The notes beneath the pieces are model-generated. The model made no database searches and was not told the DNA's origin. It saw only the letters and a list, made by a program, of their open reading frames with translations. Shown in pieces: positions 19,126 through 28,053 of a stretch of 64,000 bases of DNA. A program made the translations under genes and the position numbers. How positions within the stretch are numbered: the first letter of the stretch is position 1; each line of letters opens with the position of its first letter. This DNA is from Paracidovorax oryzae ATCC 19882 (GTDB lineage: Bacteria; Pseudomonadota; Gammaproteobacteria; Burkholderiales; Burkholderiaceae_C), in NCBI RefSeq assembly GCF_000687165.1, contig NZ_JMKU01000024.1, forward strand, positions 1 through 64,000. Reading direction: 5' to 3'.

Positions 19126-22005
19126 ATGAGCGAGACGACGTCCGTCTATCAAGCCTACCAGGGCAATACCTACCTCTTCGGCGGCAATGCGCCCTATGTC
19201 GAAGAGATGTACGAGAGCTATCTCGTCAACCCGGGCAGCGTGCCCGACACGTGGCGCGAGTACTTCGACGCGCTGCAGCACGTGCCCGCCGTGGATGGCT
19301 CCAACGCCAAGGACGTCCCCCACCAGCCCGTCATCAGCGCCTTCGCCGAGCGCGCCAAGCAGGGCGGCACCCAGGTCGTGGTGGCCACCGGCGCCGATTC
19401 CGAACTCGGCCGCAAGCGCACCGCCGTCCAGCAGCTCATCTCCGCCTACCGCAACGTCGGCCAGCGCTGGGCCGACCTCGATCCCCTGAAGCGCACCGAG
19501 CGCCCCTCCATTCCCGAGCTGGAACCCTCCTTCTACGGCTTCACCGATGCCGACCAGGAGACCGTGTTCAATACCAGCAACACCTTCTTCGGCAAGGAAT
19601 CGATGCCGCTGCGCGAGCTGATCAATGCGCTGCGCGAAACGTACTGCGGCACGATCGGCGTCGAGTACATGTACGCCTCCGACCAGAACCAGAAGCGCTG
19701 GTGGCAGGAAAAGCTCGAGACCATCCGCAGCAAGCCCAGCTTCAACGCCGAGAAGAAGAAGCACATCCTCGACCGCCTGACCGCGGCCGAGGGCCTGGAG
19801 CGCTTCCTGCACACGAAGTACGTCGGCCAGAAGCGCTTCTCGCTCGAAGGCGGCGAGAGCTTCATCGCCGCCATGGACGAGCTGATCCAGTCGGCCGGCT
19901 CGCGCGGCGTGCAGGAAATCGTGATCGGCATGGCCCACCGCGGCCGCCTGAACGTGCTCGTGAACACCCTGGGCAAGATGCCCAAGGACCTGTTCGCCGA
20001 GTTCGACCACACCGCCCCGGAAGACCTGCCGTCCGGCGACGTGAAGTACCACCAGGGCTTCAGCTCCGACGTGTCCACCGCGGGCGGCCCGGTCCACCTG
20101 TCGCTGGCCTTCAACCCCTCCCACCTGGAAATCGTGAACCCCGTGGTGGAAGGCTCGGTGCGCGCCCGCATGGACCGCCGCGGCGACCCGCACGGCCAGC
20201 AGGTGCTGCCCGTGCTGGTGCACGGCGACGCGGCCTTCGCAGGCCAGGGCGTCATCCAGGAAACGCTGGCGCTGGCCCAGACCCGTGGCTACTCCACGGG
20301 CGGCACGGTGCACATCGTGATCAACAACCAGATCGGCTTCACCACCTCCGACCCGCGCGACAGCCGCTCCACGCTGTACTGCACGGATGTGGTCAAGATG
20401 ATCGAATCGCCCGTCCTGCACGTGAACGGCGACGATCCGGAAGCCGTGGTGCTCGCCACGCAGCTGGCCCTCGAGTTCCGCATGGAGTTCAAGAAGGACG
20501 TGGTGGTGGACATCATCTGCTACCGCAAGCTGGGCCACAACGAGCAGGACACGCCGGCGCTCACGCAGCCGCTGATGTACAAGAAAATCGGCCAGCACCC
20601 CGGCACGCGCCGCCTCTACGCCGACAAGCTGGCCACGCAGGGCCTGGGCGAGACGCTGGGCGACGACATGTCCAAGGCCTACCGCGCCGCCATGGACGCC
20701 GGCAAGCACACGGTCGATCCGGTGCTGACCAACTTCAAGAGCAAGTACGCCGTGGACTGGAGCCCGTTCCTGGGCAAGAAGTGGACGGATGCCGGCGACA
20801 CCGCGATCCCTCTCACCGAGTGGAAGCGCCTGGCCGAGCGCATCACGACCATCCCGGAAGGCGTCACGCCGCATCCGCTGGTCAAGAAGGTCTATGACGA
20901 CCGCGCTGCCATGGGCCGCGGGGAAGTCAACGTGGACTGGGGCATGGGCGAGCACATGGCCTTCGCGTCGCTCGTGGCCAGCGGCTTCCCGGTCCGCCTG
21001 TCGGGCGAGGATTGCGGCCGCGGCACGTTCACGCACCGCCATGCCGTGATCCACGACCAGAACCGCGAGAAGTGGAACGAGGGTACCTACGTGCCGCTGC
21101 AGAACGCCAGCGAGAACCAGGCCCCGTTCGTCGTGATCGACTCCATCCTGTCCGAAGAGGCGGTGCTGGGCTTCGAGTACGGCTATGCCTCCAACGACCC
21201 GAACACCCTGGTGATCTGGGAAGCGCAGTTCGGCGACTTCGCCAACGGCGCTCAGGTGGTGATCGACCAGTTCATCGCTTCCGGCGAAGTGAAGTGGGGC
21301 CGCGTGAACGGCATCACGCTGATGCTGCCGCACGGCTACGAAGGCCAGGGCCCCGAGCACAGCTCCGCCCGCCTGGAGCGCTTCATGCAGCTGGCCGCGG
21401 ACGCCAACATGCAGATCGTGCAGCCCACCACGGCCAGCCAGATCTTCCACGTGCTGCGCCGCCAGATGGTGCGCCACCTGCGCAAGCCGCTGGTCATCAT
21501 GACGCCGAAGTCGCTGCTGCGGAACAAGGACGCGACCTCGCCGCTGTCCGAGTTCACGAAGGGCAGCTTCCAGACCGTGATCCCGGAGCAGAACGATGCC
21601 ATCGACAAGAAGGCCGACAAGGTCAAGCGCGTGATCGCCTGCTCGGGCAAGGTGTACTACGACCTCGTGAAGAAGCGCGAGGAAAAGGGTGCCGACGACG
21701 TCGCGATCCTGCGCGTGGAACAGCTCTATCCGTTCCCGCACAAGGCCTTCGCCACCGAGATCAAGAAGTACCCGCATGCCACCGAGATCGTGTGGTGCCA
21801 GGACGAGCCGCAGAACCAGGGCGCCTGGTTCTTCGTGCAGCACTACATCCACGAGAACATGCTCGACGGGCAGAAGCTGGGCTACTCCGGCCGCGCGGCG
21901 TCCGCATCGCCGGCCGTGGGCTACTCGCACCTGCACCAGGAGCAGCAGAAGGCGCTGGTCGATGGCGCGTTCGGCAAGCTCAAGGGCTTCGTCCTCGCCA
22001 AGTGA
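19126..22005 (+). CDS. odhA: 2-oxoglutarate dehydrogenase E1 component
   Basis: The product is 959 residues, thiamine-diphosphate dependent, and decarboxylates 2-oxoglutarate in the TCA cycle and passes the succinyl group to OdhB. The N-terminus YLFGGNAPYVEEMYESYL is the E2-binding segment. The ThDP site is GDAAFAGQG (Asp368) through INNQIGF (Asn400-Gln402). HRGRLNVL and PHGYEGQGPEHSSAR are family hallmarks. ATG 19126 has GGAGG 10 bases upstream. The length is slightly above E. coli SucA (933). It is first in the odhA-odhB-lpdA operon. Confidence 0.98.
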   Translation: MSETTSVYQAYQGNTYLFGGNAPYVEEMYESYLVNPGSVPDTWREYFDALQHVPAVDGSNAKDVPHQPVISAFAERAKQGGTQVVVATGADSELGRKRTAVQQLISAYRNVGQRWADLDPLKRTERPSIPELEPSFYGFTDADQETVFNTSNTFFGKESMPLRELINALRETYCGTIGVEYMYASDQNQKRWWQEKLETIRSKPSFNAEKKKHILDRLTAAEGLERFLHTKYVGQKRFSLEGGESFIAAMDELIQSAGSRGVQEIVIGMAHRGRLNVLVNTLGKMPKDLFAEFDHTAPEDLPSGDVKYHQGFSSDVSTAGGPVHLSLAFNPSHLEIVNPVVEGSVRARMDRRGDPHGQQVLPVLVHGDAAFAGQGVIQETLALAQTRGYSTGGTVHIVINNQIGFTTSDPRDSRSTLYCTDVVKMIESPVLHVNGDDPEAVVLATQLALEFRMEFKKDVVVDIICYRKLGHNEQDTPALTQPLMYKKIGQHPGTRRLYADKLATQGLGETLGDDMSKAYRAAMDAGKHTVDPVLTNFKSKYAVDWSPFLGKKWTDAGDTAIPLTEWKRLAERITTIPEGVTPHPLVKKVYDDRAAMGRGEVNVDWGMGEHMAFASLVASGFPVRLSGEDCGRGTFTHRHAVIHDQNREKWNEGTYVPLQNASENQAPFVVIDSILSEEAVLGFEYGYASNDPNTLVIWEAQFGDFANGAQVVIDQFIASGEVKWGRVNGITLMLPHGYEGQGPEHSSARLERFMQLAADANMQIVQPTTASQIFHVLRRQMVRHLRKPLVIMTPKSLLRNKDATSPLSEFTKGSFQTVIPEQNDAIDKKADKVKRVIACSGKVYYDLVKKREEKGADDVAILRVEQLYPFPHKAFATEIKKYPHATEIVWCQDEPQNQGAWFFVQHYIHENMLDGQKLGYSGRAASASPAVGYSHLHQEQQKALVDGAFGKLKGFVLAK

Positions 22006-22079
22006 GCGCGTGAACCCCGACCCCGCGAACCGCATCCCACAGCGACACAACACGTTCTGAAAGAATCGAAAGAATCGTC

Positions 22080-23360
22080 ATGGCTATCGTAGAAGTCAAA
22101 GTCCCCCAACTGTCCGAATCCGTGGCCGAAGCCACGATGCTCACCTGGAAGAAGAAGGCCGGCGAGGCCGTCGCCATCGATGAAATCCTGATCGAGATCG
22201 AGACCGACAAGGTGGTCCTCGAAGTGCCCGCGCCGGCCGCCGGCGTGCTGGCCGAGATTGTCCAGGGCGACGGCGCGACCGTCGTGGCCGACCAGGTCAT
22301 CGCGAAGATCGACACCGAAGGCAAGGCCGGTGCCGCCGCTGCGCCCGCGCAGTCGGCTCCGACCGCTGCCGCCCAGGCGCCCGCCGTGGCCGCTGCCGCG
22401 GCCGACGCTGCCCCCGCAGGCGGCTCGAAGGGCGACGTGGCCATGCCCGCCGCCGCCAAGCTGCTGGCTGACAACAACCTGTCCGTCTCGGCCGTGTCCG
22501 GCACCGGCAAGGACGGCCGCGTGACCAAGGGCGACGTGCTGGCCGCCCTGGCCGGTGGCGCTGCCGCCAAGCCCGCTGCTGCCCCGAGCGCCATCCCCAC
22601 GGGCGTGCCCACCAAGGCGCTGCCCCAGGTGGCATCGCCTGCCGCGCCGAACCTGGGCGACCGCCCCGAGCAGCGCGTACCCATGAGCCGCCTGCGCGCC
22701 CGCATCGCCGAGCGCCTGCTGCAGTCGCAGTCCACCAACGCCATCCTGACCACCTTCAACGAGGTGAACATGGCCCCGGTGATGGAACTGCGCAAGAAGT
22801 TCCAGGACAGCTTCACCAAGGAGCACGGCACCAAGCTGGGCTTCATGAGCTTCTTCGTGAAGGCCGCCGTGCACGCGCTCAAGAAGTTCCCGGTGCTGAA
22901 CGCCTCGGTGGACGGCAACGACATCGTCTACCACGGCTACTTCGACATCGGCATCGCCGTCGGCTCGCCCCGTGGCCTGGTGGTGCCGATCCTGCGCAAC
23001 GCCGACCAGATGAGCTTCGCCGACATCGAGAAGAAGATCGCCGAGTTCGGCAAGAAGGCCCAGGAAGGCAAGCTCGGCATCGAGGAGATGACCGGCGGCA
23101 CGTTCTCGATCTCCAATGGCGGCACCTTCGGCTCGATGCTGTCCACCCCCATCATCAACCCGCCCCAGTCGGCCATTCTGGGCGTGCATGCCACCAAGGA
23201 CCGCGCCGTGGTGGAAAACGGCCAGATCGTGGTGCGCCCGATGAACTACCTGGCGATGTCGTACGACCACCGCATCATCGACGGCCGTGAAGCCGTGCTG
23301 GGCCTGGTGGCGATGAAGGATGCGCTGGAAGATCCGGCCCGCCTGCTCTTCGATATTTGA
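22080..23360 (+). CDS. odhB: Dihydrolipoyllysine succinyltransferase (E2 of 2-oxoglutarate dehydrogenase)
   Basis: The product is 426 residues. There is one lipoyl domain (1-78, with Lys44 in EIETDKVVL as the lipoylated residue), an Ala/Pro-rich linker, a peripheral E1/E3-binding domain (about 119-158, [13 protein letters not shown]), a second linker, and the catalytic domain (about 195-426). The active-site His397 and Asp401 lie in SYDHRIIDG. It starts 74 bp after odhA. The leader has only a weak AAAGAA purine stretch. The 254-bp gap after it carries a repeat and a nested hairpin before lpdA. Confidence 0.98.
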   Translation: MAIVEVKVPQLSESVAEATMLTWKKKAGEAVAIDEILIEIETDKVVLEVPAPAAGVLAEIVQGDGATVVADQVIAKIDTEGKAGAAAAPAQSAPTAAAQAPAVAAAAADAAPAGGSKGDVAMPAAAKLLADNNLSVSAVSGTGKDGRVTKGDVLAALAGGAAAKPAAAPSAIPTGVPTKALPQVASPAAPNLGDRPEQRVPMSRLRARIAERLLQSQSTNAILTTFNEVNMAPVMELRKKFQDSFTKEHGTKLGFMSFFVKAAVHALKKFPVLNASVDGNDIVYHGYFDIGIAVGSPRGLVVPILRNADQMSFADIEKKIAEFGKKAQEGKLGIEEMTGGTFSISNGGTFGSMLSTPIINPPQSAILGVHATKDRAVVENGQIVVRPMNYLAMSYDHRIIDGREAVLGLVAMKDALEDPARLLFDI

Positions 23361-23366
23361 TGGACC

Positions 23367-23490
23367 AACCCCCTGAGGCGCTGTGCGCCTTCCCCCTTCT
23401 CTCGGACTGCTGCGCAATCCGGGAAGGGGGACACCGCCGGCGCTGCGGGGCGGCCCTTGCGCGGCGGTCGCTGGCCCGGGCCGCGCGCGC
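23367..23490. repeat. Dispersed intergenic repeat, copy 2
   Basis: It matches copy 1 at 13546-13661. Shared blocks are CCCCTGAG-CGCTG-GCGCC, CTCTCGG, GACACCGCC, and GGGGCGGCCCTTGCGCGGCGGT. The internal inverted repeat here is CTTCCCCCTTCTCTCGG against CCGGGAAGGGGG, with a longer loop than in copy 1. It lies in the odhB-lpdA gap. Confidence 0.8.
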
Positions 23491-23542
23491 TCCAAGGGCT
23501 GGTGGCGGCAGTTGACGCCACAGCCATCCAAACACCTTGACT

Positions 23543-23586
23543 GACCCACATGTGTGGCTGGCCCATCAGCCAGCCGGCAGTGGGTC
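23543..23586. promoter_or_regulatory. Nested hairpin in the lpdA leader
   Basis: The outer arms GACCCAC/GTGGGTC enclose inner arms TGGCTG/CAGCCA with a 6-base loop GCCCAT, 44 bases in all, ending 28 bases before the lpdA ATG. No T-run follows, so it is not an ordinary terminator. It may be an mRNA stabilising or processing element, or a small mobile palindrome. Confidence 0.5.
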
Positions 23587-23614
23587 TGTCTCCAACTGAC
23601 ACAGTGAGAACGAC

Positions 23615-25042
<1,428 letters not shown>

Positions 25043-25078
25043 TCGCGCGCCGATCGGGAGCGCGCTGCGCTCCCCCGG

Positions 25079-25122
25079 GCTGCCGGCGCACGCATCCGTG
25101 CGCCGGCAGCCGCCGTTTTTTC
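25079..25122 (+). terminator. Terminator of the odhA-odhB-lpdA operon
   Basis: A near-perfect stem of about 14 bp (GCTGCCGGCGCACG/CGTGCGCCGGCAGC) with a short CATC loop precedes a run of seven T. It ends 41 bp before the zapE start chosen here. Confidence 0.88.
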
Positions 25123-25163
25123 GTGTGGATGCGTGGGTCGATGATTGCGTGGGAGAGACGTCC

Positions 25164-26261
25164 GTGAACGTGAAGCAGGCGTATGAGGCCGAGCTGGCCG
25201 CCAAGGGGTTCCGCAGCGACCCGGCCCAGCTGCGCGCCGTCGAGGCGCTGCAGCGCTGCGCGGACGACTGGGCCGCCTACAAGGAAAAGCGCTCCAACGC
25301 GCTCAAGAAGCTCATCCACCGCCCCGAGGTGCCGCGCGGCGTGTACATGTACGGGGGCGTGGGCCGTGGCAAGAGCTTCCTGATGGACTGCTTCTTCAAC
25401 GCCGTGCCGATCCGCCGCAAGGTGCGGCTGCATTTCCACGAATTCATGCGTGAGGTGCACCGCGAACTGGCGGGCCTGCAGGGAACCGTGAACCCGCTGG
25501 ACGTGCTGGGCGAGCGCATCGCCAAGCGCTACAAGCTCATCTGCTTCGACGAATTCCACGTGGCCGACATCACGGACGCCATGATCCTGCACCGCCTGCT
25601 GGCGGCGCTGTTCGACAACGGCGTGGGCTTCGTCACCACCTCGAACTTCAAGCCCGACGACCTGTACCCGGGCGGCCTGCACCGCGACCGCATCCTGCCG
25701 GCTATCGACCTGCTCAACGAGAAGCTGGAGGTGGTGAACGTGGACAACGGCACCGACTACCGGCGCCGCACGCTGGAGCAGGTCCGGCTCTACCACTGCC
25801 CGCTGGGCCCGCAGGCCGAGGCCGAGATGGAGGCCGCCTTCGACCAGCTCGCCGAAAGCCGCGACGAGGACCCGGTGCTGCACATCGAGGCGCGCGAGAT
25901 CCGCGCGCGCCGCAAGGCCGGCGGCGTGGTGTGGTTCGATTTCGACGTGCTGTGCGGCGGCCCGCGCTCGCAGAACGACTACCTGGAAATCGCGTCGCAG
26001 TTCCATACCGTGCTGCTGTCCAACGTGCCCTACATGCCCGTGGCGATGGCCTCCCCGGCCCGGCGCTTCACCTGGCTGGTGGACGTGCTCTACGACCGGC
26101 GCGTCAAGCTCATCCTGTCGGCCGCCGTGCCGCCCGAGCAGCTCTACACCGAGGGACCGCTCGCGCACGAGTTTCCCCGCACCGTGTCCCGGCTCAATGA
26201 AATGCAGTCCAAGGAATTCCTGGCCCTCGAGCGCCGGGTGGTGGACACGGGGCTGACCTGA
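25164..26261 (+). CDS. zapE: ZapE/AFG1-family P-loop ATPase
   Basis: The product is 365 residues from GTG 25164. Walker A GGVGRGKS is at 64-71 and Walker B ICFDEFHV near 125-133, with arginine-finger-type residues later. In E. coli ZapE acts at the division ring under oxygen limitation; the eukaryotic homologue Afg1 works in mitochondrial protein quality control. The start choice: the in-frame GTG at 25098 lies inside the lpdA terminator, whereas 25164 has GGGAGAG 7 bases upstream and gives the family-typical N-terminus VKQAYEAELAAKGF. The position after lpdA is common in this family of bacteria. Confidence 0.92.
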   Translation: MNVKQAYEAELAAKGFRSDPAQLRAVEALQRCADDWAAYKEKRSNALKKLIHRPEVPRGVYMYGGVGRGKSFLMDCFFNAVPIRRKVRLHFHEFMREVHRELAGLQGTVNPLDVLGERIAKRYKLICFDEFHVADITDAMILHRLLAALFDNGVGFVTTSNFKPDDLYPGGLHRDRILPAIDLLNEKLEVVNVDNGTDYRRRTLEQVRLYHCPLGPQAEAEMEAAFDQLAESRDEDPVLHIEAREIRARRKAGGVVWFDFDVLCGGPRSQNDYLEIASQFHTVLLSNVPYMPVAMASPARRFTWLVDVLYDRRVKLILSAAVPPEQLYTEGPLAHEFPRTVSRLNEMQSKEFLALERRVVDTGLT

Positions 26262-26284
26262 AGTCGCCCGCAAAGGATTCCCGC

Positions 26285-27037
26285 ATGCCGAACTCTTCCC
26301 CGTCTTCATTCCTCCGCCCCCTCGCCCTGGCAGTGGCCTGGGCTTTGCTGGCCGCGGCCGGTCCCGCGGTGGCCGCTGCCGCCCAGGACGAGTCCGAACA
26401 GGCCCGGTCCGCGTTCGAGGCGGCGCAAACGGCCAGGACCGCGGAGCGCAAGCGCATCCAGCAGGAGCGTGCCGCGCTCGAGGCGCGCAAGAAGAAGGAA
26501 GAGGCGGTCTGCTACCAGCGTTTTTCCGTGGAGTCCTGCCTGGAGACGGTGCGCTCCCAGGTACGTGATGCGGAGGCGGTGCTGCGCAAGCGGGAGGTGG
26601 AACTGAACAACGCGGAGCGGCGCGAGAAGGCCGCGCTGCGCGTGCAGTCCATCGAGCAGAAGCAGGCCGAGCAGCGGCAGAAGATCGAAAGCGGGGAGCG
26701 CCCCGCGCCCATGCGCGCCGAGTCACGCTCCCAGGCCCAGGCCGATGAGCGCGCACGGCGCGAGGAGGAAGCGCGCACCCGCGCGGCGCAGCAGCGCGCA
26801 CGCGAGGAGTCCCACCGCAATACCGAGGCCGAGCGCGCCGCCTCGCAGCCGGCTCGCTCGGCCGAGGCGCGGGCGCGCTACGAGGCCAAGCAGCAGGCCG
26901 CACGCGAGCGCCGGGAAAAGCGCGAGCGCGCCAATGCCGAAGCGGCGGCCTCGGGCCGCAAACCGGCGGCCCCCTTGCCGGAGCCGGCCGATCCCGCTCC
27001 CCAGCCTGCGCCAACCGGTTCCGCGCCGGCCCGCTGA
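26285..27037 (+). CDS. Exported coiled-coil protein, function unknown
   Basis: The product is 250 residues. A signal peptide (about 1-32, ending AVAAAA) precedes a highly charged Arg/Glu/Gln/Ala region (about 35-225) that must be largely helical or coiled coil. A Pro/Ala-rich tail closes the protein. Two cysteines sit close together in VCYQRFSVESC (near residue 78-87) and could form a disulfide in the periplasm. It resembles uncharacterised colicin-import-like or TolA-like helical proteins only in composition. It starts 24 bp after zapE with AAAGGA upstream, so it is probably co-transcribed. Confidence 0.75.
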   Translation: MPNSSPSSFLRPLALAVAWALLAAAGPAVAAAAQDESEQARSAFEAAQTARTAERKRIQQERAALEARKKKEEAVCYQRFSVESCLETVRSQVRDAEAVLRKREVELNNAERREKAALRVQSIEQKQAEQRQKIESGERPAPMRAESRSQAQADERARREEEARTRAAQQRAREESHRNTEAERAASQPARSAEARARYEAKQQAARERREKRERANAEAAASGRKPAAPLPEPADPAPQPAPTGSAPAR

Positions 27038-27100
27038 CCTGGGGGAGGGCGGGGGACGGGCGGCACTCCCGGCTGCCCGCCGGCATGCGCCCGGCCCAGC

Positions 27101-27904
27101 TCAGCGCCGGGCGGGCGGGGGCCGGACGCCTCCCGGTGCGGCGGCTTCCACGAGCGCCTCGATCTTCACGATGGCGAGCGACAGGTTGTCGCCGCCTCCG
27201 CGTGCGCGGCTGCGCGCCTTCTCGATGAGGAATTCTGTCGCTTCCCGCGGGGTGAGCGAGTCCACGACGGATCCGAGTTCCGCGGGCGAGAAGTAGTGCC
27301 ACACCCCGTCGCTGCAGGCCATCAGCGTGTCGCCGGGCACCAGCTGCGCGATGGTGTGGATGGCCACGGGCGGGTCGCTCTCGGTGCCCAGGCACCCCAC
27401 CAGGATGTTGGAGTGCGGATGGGTGTTGGCCTCGGCCTCGGTGATCTCGCCGCGGTCCACCAGCGCCTGGACGTAGGAGTGGTCGCTGGTGCGGTGGATG
27501 AGCTGCGAGCCCCGGAAGTGATAGATGCGCGAGTCGCCCGCATGCGCCCAGTAGCAGTCGCCGCGGGGATGGATGAGGAAGGCCGCCACGGTACTGTGGG
27601 GCTCCTGCTCCGCGGAAATGGCCGTGAGGCGGATCACGATGTGCGCCTCTTCCACCATGTGCCGGAGCATGGCAACCGGATCGTCGCCGTCGGGCGCATA
27701 GCGCTCGAAGAGCTGGCGCGCGGTCATCATGACCTGGTCGGAGGCCTTGCGCCCCCCGCTGCGGCCTCCCATGCCGTCGGCCACCACGCCGAGCACGCAG
27801 CCGTTGTGCCGGGGGTGCGCGATCAGCGCCACCTGGTCCTGCTGGTAGTCGCGGTCGCCCTTGTGGATACCGGTCGACGCAGTGAGACGAAACGGTTTGG
27901 TCAT
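27101..27904 (-). CDS. PP2C-family serine/threonine protein phosphatase
   Basis: The product is 267 residues, a single soluble PPM/PP2C domain. Metal-binding and family motifs are visible: GDRDYQQDQ near residue 17, VVADGMGGRSGG (Asp-Gly-Met-Gly-Gly) near 42, HAGDSRIYHFR near 122, LMACSDGVWH near 195, and GGGDNLSLAIV near 240. It should dephosphorylate Ser/Thr residues using two divalent metals. Such phosphatases usually pair with a Hanks-type kinase or a type VI secretion locus; neither is adjacent here. It is convergent with the coiled-coil gene and divergent from the helicase. Confidence 0.92.
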   Translation of the reverse strand: MTKPFRLTASTGIHKGDRDYQQDQVALIAHPRHNGCVLGVVADGMGGRSGGRKASDQVMMTARQLFERYAPDGDDPVAMLRHMVEEAHIVIRLTAISAEQEPHSTVAAFLIHPRGDCYWAHAGDSRIYHFRGSQLIHRTSDHSYVQALVDRGEITEAEANTHPHSNILVGCLGTESDPPVAIHTIAQLVPGDTLMACSDGVWHYFSPAELGSVVDSLTPREATEFLIEKARSRARGGGDNLSLAIVKIEALVEAAAPGGVRPPPARR

Positions 27905-28053
27905 GGCGGTATCGGAAGGGGCGGGAAAAAGGCGGCGGTGGGCAGGGAAGCGGGCCGGGAGCGGGCCGCATGCGGCCGGGAGCCCTATTATCGAGGGATG
28001 GACCGTGTTTTCTGTGAACTGTCTCGCGCCTGCGGCGTCGCGCGGGGCCGCGG

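Noticed and set aside
15883-22005. Very long plus-strand open frame of about 2040 codons ending in odhA
   Set aside because: Only the part from 19126 is OdhA. The upstream part is antisense to the diguanylate cyclase and AI-2E genes and reads as low-complexity His/Gly/Arg sequence, an effect of high GC.
19117-22053. 978-codon minus-strand frame across odhA
   Set aside because: Exact antisense shadow of a confidently identified gene; composition is Val/His/Leu/Gly-rich without any domain.
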